Shown piece by piece: positions 58,769-64,000 of a stretch of 64,000 bases of DNA. The notes below the pieces were generated by a model. The model made no database searches. It was not told where the DNA came from and saw only the letters and a program-made list of their open reading frames with translations. This DNA is from Deltaproteobacteria bacterium (GTDB lineage: Bacteria > Desulfobacterota > Binatia > Binatales > Binataceae). Position 1 is the stretch's first letter, and every line of letters begins with the position of its first letter. Location of the stretch: positions 62,001 to 126,000 of the forward strand of contig JAJXYF010000019.1 of the NCBI GenBank assembly GCA_021780755.1, given 5' to 3'. Position numbers and translations under genes: made by a program.

Positions 58769-59080
58769 ATGACCAAGGCCGATCTTATTGAGGGTTTGTC
58801 GAACAAACTTGGAATGAACAAAGGTGAGGCCGAAAAAGCGGTCAATATCATGCTCGATGACATCATCGGCGCGCTCAAGCAGGGCGAGCGGGTGAACATC
58901 TCGGGCTTCGGCACCTTTGCGGTATCGATGCGAGAGGCGCGCACCGGGCGCAACCCCAAGACGGGGGAATCGATCGAGATTTCGGCGAGCCGATCGGCGA
59001 AATTCAAGCCGGGCAAGCAGCTCAAGGACTCGCTAAACGACGTTGGCGGCGCGGGCCAGCCGTCCACCCCGCCGACCTGA
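58769..59080 (+). CDS. hup: HU-family DNA-binding protein
   Basis: Nucleoid protein of 103 residues. The fold marks are MTKADLIEGLSNKLGMNKGE, FGTFAVSMREARTGRNPKTG and the DNA arm, with a short extra C-terminal tail of Gly/Pro. The ATG at 58769 follows GGAGCGG; an upstream in-frame ATG lacks a ribosome site. Order behind lon matches many proteobacteria. Confidence 0.94.
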   Translation: MTKADLIEGLSNKLGMNKGEAEKAVNIMLDDIIGALKQGERVNISGFGTFAVSMREARTGRNPKTGESIEISASRSAKFKPGKQLKDSLNDVGGAGQPSTPPT

Positions 59081-59153
59081 TCGAAGAGCCGGGCCGGAGT
59101 TGTTCGGCGCCTTCGGGCGGCAGCAAGTTCGCCTCGGCCTTAGGGCGCGGCTC

Positions 59154-59228
59154 GGGCGGTTAGCTCAGCGGTAGAGCATCGGCCTTACAAGCCGGGGGTC
59201 GCTGGTTCGAAACCAGCACCGCCCACCA
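59154..59228 (+). tRNA. tRNA-Val (UAC)
   Basis: Complete cloverleaf: acceptor GGGCGGT/ACCGCCC, D arm GCTCAGCGGTAGAGC, anticodon stem TCGGC/GCCGG with loop CTTACAA (anticodon TAC), T arm GCTGGTTCGAAACCAGC and encoded CCA. It is the intact left flank of the inserted element: the part from the anticodon loop to three bases after CCA is repeated at 61629. Confidence 0.96.
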
Positions 59229-59231
59229 ATA
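59184..59231 (+). repeat. Left 48-bp att-like repeat inside tRNA-Val
   Basis: Begins in the anticodon loop and ends three bases past the CCA. It is identical over 48 bp to 61629-61676; the bases immediately outside differ on both sides. Such 3'-half tRNA duplications are the standard product of tyrosine-integrase insertion, so this is probably attL. Confidence 0.85.
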
Positions 59232-59467
59232 AAATAAAGCGTTTTTTGCGATTCTGGCGGCCGTGGGCTGTGGACTGAGGAAGTCCACCAGTCGCGGGCG
59301 TCCACGCTCGGACACCCCGGCGCCGCGTTCGCGCGCGTGTCGGGCGTGTACCCGCTTGGTGCACGGCAATGAGCCGCCGCCAGACTGCGCACTCGCAGAT
59401 TGCCCGCGTACTTTGGTGCCGGCGCCGGCGACCACAGAGGCTTGGCAGGCGTTCGTCGCGGTGGCTC

Positions 59468-59698
59468 TTAGGTCGCGATCCCGGGCTTCGACCTAGCGGG
59501 GTGTTCCGCCAAATGCCCGTTCGTATGCTCGTTCATCCATTCGAGCGCTGTCAGCCGATCGAGGGCGAATGGGCGAACCGTTACAGAGAAGCGCTCGCAT
59601 TCTATGCACGTCAGTTTTTTCACACCATCGACGATGTGCGTGTAATAACAGCTCTGGGTTTTCACCGTCGCCACCTGCGGTTCGGTTTTCGTGGGCAT
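59468..59698 (-). CDS. Small CxxC protein in the element
   Basis: 76 residues from the ATG at 59698, which has a strong GGAGG five bases upstream. Contains KLTCIECERF, a single CxxC, and downstream His residues (NEHTNGHLAEH) that could complete a zinc site. I do not recognise the family. Confidence 0.6.
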   Translation of the reverse strand: MPTKTEPQVATVKTQSCYYTHIVDGVKKLTCIECERFSVTVRPFALDRLTALEWMNEHTNGHLAEHPARSKPGIAT

Positions 59699-59968
59699 AA
59701 CACCCTCCTGTACGCCAGCGAGTTGTCGTGCGTCTGCTTGAGGCCGCGGTGGCGCGCGAGCGGTGAATATCGCCAATTCGCGGAGCTCTCAAAGGCCAAC
59801 GCTTCGCGGTGTTCGCTGATGCCGAGGAGCGCTCGACCGGGCGGCGTTGGTAGCTGATCCACCTGTTAGCAGACGAGAGGATTGCCTGTTGCGGTGTCCA
59901 CGCCATGCGAAAATAATGATTAATAGATAAACTCTACGCCTCGGCAAGTTGAGGGCGGGGGAAGAACG

Positions 59969-60097
59969 ATGGCAGACGACAAGCGCACTGATACTGGAAG
60001 TGGAGGCCAACCGCCGCCCTCACGTCCACAACCACAAACTGAACCGATGAAAAAGGGGGGAACTCCGACAGGCCCCATCCAAAAGAGCGACAATTAG
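59969..60097 (+). CDS. Candidate 42-residue Pro/Gly/Gln-rich protein
   Basis: ATG preceded by GGGGGAAGAACG. The product is hydrophilic and disordered-looking, starting MADDKRTDTGSGGQPPP and ending GPIQKSDN. It overlaps the 3' end of the convergent membrane-protein gene by 78 bp, so one of the two ends may be wrong. Low but real support from the ribosome site. Confidence 0.4.
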   Translation: MADDKRTDTGSGGQPPPSRPQPQTEPMKKGGTPTGPIQKSDN

Positions 60098-60622
60098 CAT
60101 TCCAGAGGCAAAGGCGAGGACCAGCCATCCTCGGAAGAACTTCGTTGCTTTCAGGTTAACCTGTTCTAGATACGACTGTCGCACGAAATACATGACCTGA
60201 ATCCAATATTTTTTGAGCTCCTTTGGCTGGTTGAGGTAGTCCGCGCAGAACCAGTCTCTCGTGCTGAACCATTGCGCATCCGCGAGGAGCGTAGCGCTGA
60301 AGAAAGTATATGCTGCGTACAGGCTAATGATCGCGGCAGTTAGCACAACGGGAACCATACATGGGTCGACCAATTGCTTCCAAGTAGCTGAGGTGGAAAG
60401 GAGAAGCGCCACGATGGCTCCGCAATAACCGGCGGCTTTGCTGGCCTTTGCGTCGAGGTATTCCCAGCGAGCGTTGATTTCGTCGATCATCATAAGGCCG
60501 AAGGCGTAGTACTGATCCGCAACCGCATCACTGCAATTGTCTAGACGTCGGTTTACCTCATTCAAGTCGATTTGGAAGTCAGATGTCACGAGCCCTCGGG
60601 CCACGGGAGCGTGCTTTGCCAT
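60020..60622 (-). CDS. Four-helix membrane protein of unknown function in the element
   Basis: 200 residues. A soluble helical N-terminus (DLNEVNRRLDNCSDAVADQY) with EYLDAKASKAAGYCGAIVAL leads into a membrane hairpin (about 62-110, ALLLSTSATWK to LTAAIISLYAAYTFFSATLL). A cytoplasmic helical stretch with YFVRQSYLEQVNLKATKFFR follows, then one or more C-terminal helices (GWLVLAFASGMLIVALL). The D-x-K-A helix before a TM pair and the second K-A helix before the last TM are reminiscent of small membrane effectors such as SLATT or Pycsar TM proteins. No cyclase or sensor gene is adjacent; the link is inference. No clear Shine-Dalgarno precedes the ATG at 60622. Confidence 0.65.
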   Translation of the reverse strand: MAKHAPVARGLVTSDFQIDLNEVNRRLDNCSDAVADQYYAFGLMMIDEINARWEYLDAKASKAAGYCGAIVALLLSTSATWKQLVDPCMVPVVLTAAIISLYAAYTFFSATLLADAQWFSTRDWFCADYLNQPKELKKYWIQVMYFVRQSYLEQVNLKATKFFRGWLVLAFASGMLIVALLDGACRSSPLFHRFSLWLWT

Positions 60623-60722
60623 CTAAGTGAGCACGGAAAAATGGCCACGCTAAGGTCGTCTCGCGTCCAGAACCAGCAACGCAGCGAGCAAAACCAGCGC
60701 AGCCAGGATGAAGAGCAGTCCG

Positions 60723-60860
60723 TTACTCTGGGGAACCGGGGGGAGCGTCTGGGCGAAAAGCCACTTTCCGCTCTGCGCGCTGACGTTTCACGCGTAATCC
60801 AACCGGTATCAGCAAGCCAGTGATGATACCGGTAAGCGCCTTGCCGGTATTCGGGTCCAT
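60723..60860 (-). CDS. Possible small membrane protein, perhaps frameshifted
   Basis: 45 residues starting MDPNTGKALTGIITGLLIPV, 14 bp after the end of the 92-residue gene on the same strand. A different frame just downstream encodes SGKWLFAQTLPPVPQ and a hydrophobic helix (LLFILAALVLLAALLVLDAR), so the two may once have been one two-helix protein broken by a frameshift. Confidence 0.35.
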   Translation of the reverse strand: MDPNTGKALTGIITGLLIPVGLRVKRQRAERKVAFRPDAPPGSPE

Positions 60861-60874
60861 CGATCTATTAGCGG

Positions 60875-61153
60875 TCAGGCAGGAATCACCACCGTAGCGC
60901 TCGAGTAGGCTTGCCCATCTCTGCCTTTCACATACTCGACTATGGACTCCGCGATGACGCCAGCAAAGTCGTTCGCCTCATCGGTCGTGGCCACTTCTCT
61001 GTTCCTGTCGGTATCTGCCGATGCGCCCGCCTGCCGGAAAGCCACTTCGACATATCGCACTTTGACGGGATAGTCCCGGAAGAACTCGAGCAGACGTTCC
61101 TTGATGGTCTCGAAATCCCTGACTTCCGCAAAATCAAACCGCAACTCTTTCAT
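60875..61153 (-). CDS. Hypothetical 92-residue protein in the element
   Basis: Begins MKELRFDFAEVRDFETIKER after a good AAGGGGGA ribosome site. Acidic, mostly alpha/beta; it contains YPVKVRYVEVAFRQAG and ends YSSATVVIPA. Upstream in-frame codons are present but lack a ribosome site. Family not recognised. Confidence 0.6.
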   Translation of the reverse strand: MKELRFDFAEVRDFETIKERLLEFFRDYPVKVRYVEVAFRQAGASADTDRNREVATTDEANDFAGVIAESIVEYVKGRDGQAYSSATVVIPA

Positions 61154-61260
61154 TTTCTCCCCCTTCGCGTCCGAGGTTTTATCGCTAATGCTCTCTCGCA
61201 GAAGGGTTTTAGCATACAAGCATTCGGCCCGCAAAATTGGTCGAGTGAAAAAACCCTTGA

Positions 61261-61376
61261 AATGACGGAGGAATGACGCACATGACGCAGCATGACGCAC
61301 GCACTTTTTTCCTGCGTCATTGCAAAAACCCTTCGCGCCCATTGACTTCAAGCACTCGCGAAGGCCTCCTGACGCA
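61261..61376. repeat. Cluster of ATGACGCA repeats
   Basis: Exact ATGACGCA at 61273-61280, 61282-61289 and 61292-61299, inverted TGCGTCAT at 61313-61320, and TGACGCA at 61370-61376; AATGACGG at 61261 is a near match. The third direct copy and the inverted one can form an 8-bp hairpin around CTTTTTT. It looks like an iteron or protein-binding array in the non-coding right end of the element. Confidence 0.65.
61330..61364. repeat. Inverted repeat in element right end
   Basis: CCTTCGCG (61330-61337) and CGCGAAGG (61357-61364), an 8-bp perfect inverted repeat with a 19-base loop, between the ATGACGCA direct copies. Confidence 0.45.
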
Positions 61377-61430
61377 CATGATGCAGGTTATTTTCCTTGG
61401 AGGAAGAGAAGAGAAAAGAGATCAGAATCC

Positions 61431-61508
61431 GGTGCCAAATAGGTGCCAAATCGAGGAGATATTCGCGCCCGTCAGCAAACTACATGCCGGTGTCAAATAG
61501 GTGCCATT
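61431..61508. repeat. Paired GGTGCCAAAT repeats, possible integrase arm sites
   Basis: GGTGCCAAATA at 61431-61441 is followed directly by GGTGCCAAATC (61442-61452). A second pair, GGTGTCAAATA then GGTGCCATTC, occupies 61489-61508. Tandem 10-11-bp units in two pairs, about 120-200 bp from the right att-like repeat, match the layout of arm-type binding sites of tyrosine integrases. Confidence 0.5.
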
Positions 61509-61628
61509 CCTCAGTAGCACTCAAGGCGGATAATGGTAGATAGTGCTTGGACAATTTCGATGCTGGGCAAAGCGCGAAAGCGGAAACTCCGCGTCCAAAT
61601 TGGACAATGTCGGTAGGCTAGTTTCGTT

Positions 61629-61676
61629 CTTACAAGCCGGGGGTCGCTGGTTCGAAACCAGCACCGCCCACCAATA
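61629..61676 (+). repeat. Right 48-bp att-like repeat
   Basis: Exact copy of 59184-59231: anticodon loop, T arm, acceptor 3' strand and CCA of tRNA-Val. No 5' tRNA half precedes it, so it is not a functional tRNA gene. Probable attR. Confidence 0.85.
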
Positions 61677-61769
61677 TCCAGCTACTAGCCACTTCATCCG
61701 CACGACGAGCCCTGTCACGGCAGGGTGTCGCGCTTTGCAGGACATTGACCGGCGCGGCAGCCGCGGCGG

Positions 61770-62516
61770 TTAGCGCCTGCGTTCGGCCTGTTCGCTCGGC
61801 AGCGCGGCCTCCGCGACGCGCGCCGGGATCGCCGGTTCGGAAGCCGCGACCATCTTGTAGAGCATCGACGCAATCGCGGCGCCGATTAACGGCGCTACGA
61901 TGAATAGCCAGAGTTGATCGACGGCCCATCCGCCGACAAACACCGCGGGTCCGATACTGCGGGCCGGGTTGACCGAAGTGTTGGTCACCGGGATGCCCAC
62001 GAGATGGATCAGGACGAGCACGATTCCGATCGGGATGCCGGCGAAGCCGACCGGCGCCTTGATATCGGTGGTGCCCAATACGGTGAAGACCAGAAAGAAG
62101 GTCAATACTACTTCGGCGACGAAAGCCGCCGTCAAATCATAGCCGCCGGGGGAATGAGCGCCGTAGCCGTTGGCGGCGAAGCCAGCGGTGGACGGATCGT
62201 AACCGGCGCTGGTTCCTCCCGCGATGATCAGGAGCACGCCGCCCGCGATGATGGCGCCGGCAATCTGCGCGATAACGTATCCGGGAACATGCTTCGCTTC
62301 GAATTTACCGCTGAGCAGCAATCCGAACGTCACGGCGGGATTGATATGGCATCCGGAGATCGGTCCGATTGCGTAAGCCATCACGAGGAGTGAAAAGCCG
62401 AAGGCGAACGCGACGCCCGCGAAGCCGATGTGACTGCCGGCCAGCACCGCCGCGCCGCATCCGCCGAAGACGAGTACGAAGGTTCCGATGAGTTCCGCCA
62501 AATATCTTTTCATCAT
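61770..62516 (-). CDS. Aquaporin (AqpZ-type)
   Basis: MIP-family channel of 248 residues with six helices and two half-helices. The two NPA boxes are CHINPAVTFG and TSVNPARSIGP; the second is followed by the selectivity-filter Arg. Small aromatic-region residues fit a water channel rather than a glycerol channel. The start at 62516 follows AGGAGG. It is the first chromosomal gene right of the inserted element. Confidence 0.92.
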   Translation of the reverse strand: MMKRYLAELIGTFVLVFGGCGAAVLAGSHIGFAGVAFAFGFSLLVMAYAIGPISGCHINPAVTFGLLLSGKFEAKHVPGYVIAQIAGAIIAGGVLLIIAGGTSAGYDPSTAGFAANGYGAHSPGGYDLTAAFVAEVVLTFFLVFTVLGTTDIKAPVGFAGIPIGIVLVLIHLVGIPVTNTSVNPARSIGPAVFVGGWAVDQLWLFIVAPLIGAAIASMLYKMVAASEPAIPARVAEAALPSEQAERRR

Positions 62517-62564
62517 GGGGTTATCCTCCTGAGGGCGACAAGCGCGCGACGATTGCACTCCCAC

Positions 62565-62950
62565 ACGACCCTTATCACCCTCCCGCTTTCCAATATCAAA
62601 TGCCGCGACCGATTAAACGGCGATCGATTTAGTACGGTTTGACAGGTCTCAATCGGCGTGCGCGAACTCCTTTCTAATTCGAATGACGCGGCGAAAGGCG
62701 GTCGCGGCAGCCGACTGACTAATCGCGGCGGTTAGCGGCCTGATGCAGATTTCCAGCGCCCCGATGCAAAACGCACTCGTACATCTGGGCCAGCGCAACA
62801 CATTGCGGATGTCCCCGGTTTCCGGGCCATAGATGGCCAACACGCGATCGAGCAGGACTATATTTGTGGAGACTTGGCGCGGGAGGATATTATTGTGGAT
62901 AGATCGGGGCGATCGTTACGCAGCATGACGGCTGATGATGTTTGCGCGCT
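62565..62950. other. Gap of about 390 bp without a recognised gene
   Basis: A 64-residue minus-strand frame (62649-62843) is present but has no family marks. Nothing else is evident apart from presumed aquaporin promoter sequence. Confidence 0.45.
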
Positions 62951-63874
62951 TTACCATTCGGCGATTTCCGGAAAAGCCATGGTGATTCCGAAGTTTACCG
63001 TGGTCTGAGGTGCGACCGGCGCAAATTGCCGGTAGGCAGTCCACTGTCCCGATACATACAGGTTGAGCGGCGGCAGTCCCGGACGGACGATGACTCGCCC
63101 GACTCCGAGGCTGAGCGGTATCAGCGTCGTCGAACGACTCCGCCATCCACATAGCCAGGTCGCATCGGCGGATCGCACGTACCAGCCCCAAAACAGGTGC
63201 AGCAGTAGCACGGGTTGGAATTCGGCGGTGCTGATGGACTTGCGGTTAGATGAGGTGTAGGCGAAGGAGATCGGGTTCTGGAAAAGGAAGCCCATCACGA
63301 GCCACGGTATGCCGGTGTACAGGCCTGCCACGACCGGGCCCGCCTGCCACGCGCCCTGGCCGGCGCTCCGCGAGGTCGCGGTTGGAAACACGAACATGGG
63401 TCCCAGCCCGAGCTTGAGGTTCGATTTTGGGTCAGGCCAAGGTAAAACGGCCGCATCGAACAACTGCGTATCGCCAAACTCTGTGCGCACCCCCCCGCGC
63501 GAACTCGGTACGGTAACCAGTGAGAAGGTCGGGCGAATCAACTGGACAAACGGCAGGAGAGAGTAAGGCGGTATCCGCGGAATAATCGCTCTCAGGAGCG
63601 TCTGGTTGGTTTGCACGTGAGTGCCGAAATTTGCCGGCGTGTACGCATCCTTGATGAAGAGCTGGGGCAAAGTTGTGAGCGGGTCGGTGAATTCCAGCTC
63701 GAGCTGCTTTATCTCAGCCTCGTCCGCGCGAGCGAATCCCGCCCCCGGGCCAGCCATCGTCAAGGCCATGAGCAGCGTCCAAAAAAACGCGTGAGTTGTT
63801 GCCGACGAATAGTCCTTCGATCGGGTTCTCAATTGCGGCGCGACGCAACGATGTGGTTTTTCTTGCAGCGGCAT
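62951..63874 (-). CDS. Outer-membrane-like hypothetical protein
   Basis: 307 residues. A hydrophobic segment (HAFFWTLLMALTMAGPGAG ... ARAD) works as a signal peptide. The rest has beta-strand periodicity and barrel-like motifs: LLPFVQLIRPTFSLVTVPS, NLKLGLGPMFVFPTATS, WQAGPVVAGLYTGIPWLVMG and the C-terminal TTVNFGITMAFPEIAEW. Similar proteins are annotated as transporter-like or phenol-degradation-type outer membrane proteins. It lies 19 bp downstream of the partial lipoprotein gene. Confidence 0.6.
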   Translation of the reverse strand: MPLQEKPHRCVAPQLRTRSKDYSSATTHAFFWTLLMALTMAGPGAGFARADEAEIKQLELEFTDPLTTLPQLFIKDAYTPANFGTHVQTNQTLLRAIIPRIPPYSLLPFVQLIRPTFSLVTVPSSRGGVRTEFGDTQLFDAAVLPWPDPKSNLKLGLGPMFVFPTATSRSAGQGAWQAGPVVAGLYTGIPWLVMGFLFQNPISFAYTSSNRKSISTAEFQPVLLLHLFWGWYVRSADATWLCGWRSRSTTLIPLSLGVGRVIVRPGLPPLNLYVSGQWTAYRQFAPVAPQTTVNFGITMAFPEIAEW

Positions 63875-63892
63875 GGCAGTCGAGTTACGTCG

Positions 63893-64000
63893 TTAGCGAC
63901 GGGGGTGGGCCTGGGTGCGGATGGCGGCGGCGATATCGGCGCTCATCCGGGCGAGGGCGCGGCTGTGAGCGGCGGCCAGGGCGTCGAAGCCGTCACCGGC
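63893..64000 (-). CDS. C-terminal fragment of a probable PqiC-type lipoprotein
   Basis: Only 35 residues before the stop are in the window: ...FDALAAAHSRALARMSADIA... The helical AAHSRAL-x-x-(M/L)S-x-(D/E)IA pattern is that of the C-terminus of ABC-type transport auxiliary (PqiC-like) lipoproteins, usually paired with MlaD/PqiB proteins in lipid transport. The remainder lies beyond the right edge. Confidence 0.5.
   Translation of the reverse strand, partial: AGDGFDALAAAHSRALARMSADIAAAIRTQAHPRR

Larger units (their letters stand above)
59184..61676. mobile_element. Small tRNA-Val-inserted element without integrase
   Basis: About 2.45 kb bounded by exact 48-bp direct repeats. It has clearly different gene content from its neighbours: four minus-strand frames of 45-200 residues and one plus-strand frame of 42, none resembling an integrase, excisionase, replication or capsid gene. 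The right third is non-coding and rich in short repeats (iteron-like ATGACGCA, paired GGTGCCAAAT). Conserved cis sites without integrase suggest mobilisation in trans or a deletion remnant. Confidence 0.75.

Noticed and set aside
61273-61500. 75-residue plus-strand frame over the ATGACGCA repeats
   Set aside because: The N-terminal codons are just the translated repeat, there is no ribosome site, and the rest has no family character.
61629-61676. Second tRNA-Val gene
   Set aside because: Only the 3' half is present, with no acceptor or D arm upstream; it is an att-like copy.
62649-62843. 64-residue minus-strand frame between the aquaporin and outer-membrane genes
   Set aside because: No conserved motif and no convincing ribosome site.

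Overview
The window is about 64 kb of GC-rich bacterial chromosome with dense genes and short gaps. It codes for an outer membrane (TolC, Omp85-type and porin-type barrels), 2-hydroxyacyl/CoA enzymes, two flavin-dependent LLM-class oxidoreductases and the order tig-clpP-clpX-lon-hup. This suits a Gram-negative soil or sediment lineage near the Desulfobacterota/Binatota or Methylomirabilota. That placement is an inference from gene content; no ribosomal RNA is present to test it.

Left part (1-22 kb): a truncated ribonuclease J, ssb, a DUF309 protein, a doubly broken lactonase gene, a 1,590-residue Lhr helicase, a pseudo-receiver protein, ThiO, a Cys/Met-metabolism PLP enzyme, a 1,415-residue hybrid histidine kinase, the CrcB-DUF190 pair, a TolC-like protein, a secreted Cys-tailed protein, a histidine phosphatase, RecO and a MoxR-type ATPase. 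A dispersed repeat of about 95 bp with a conserved CTGAAACCT/AGGTTTCAG hairpin lies in five gaps here and in a sixth near 52.4 kb.

Middle part (22-47 kb): a secreted sulfatase with a dockerin-like tail and a Cys-rich secreted neighbour; a family III CoA-transferase; a probable metal-uptake operon (porin, ZnuA-like binding protein, ATPase, permease); a TldD/TldE protease pair; a TPP enzyme divergent from an Omp85-type barrel; then a minus-strand run with ferredoxin, Mrp, nitronate monooxygenase, enoyl-CoA hydratase, a beta-hydroxyacid dehydrogenase, a Kir-type potassium channel and two LLM oxidoreductases. The last group suggests catabolism of unusual carbon compounds through CoA thioesters.

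Right part (47-64 kb): an NTF2-like protein, an ArsB/SLC13-type transporter, a K+-independent proton pyrophosphatase, the trigger factor/ClpP/ClpX/Lon/HU proteostasis block, tRNA-Val, an inserted element, aquaporin, an outer-membrane-like protein and the end of a probable PqiC-type lipoprotein gene.

The most notable feature is a compact element of about 2.45 kb in tRNA-Val(UAC). The 3' 48 bp of the tRNA region, from the anticodon loop outward, recurs exactly at 61629-61676. Between the copies are only small unfamiliar genes (one a 200-residue membrane protein), a cluster of ATGACGCA repeats and paired GGTGCCAAAT repeats resembling integrase arm sites. No integrase is present. It is either a trans-mobilised mini-element or the remnant of a larger island.
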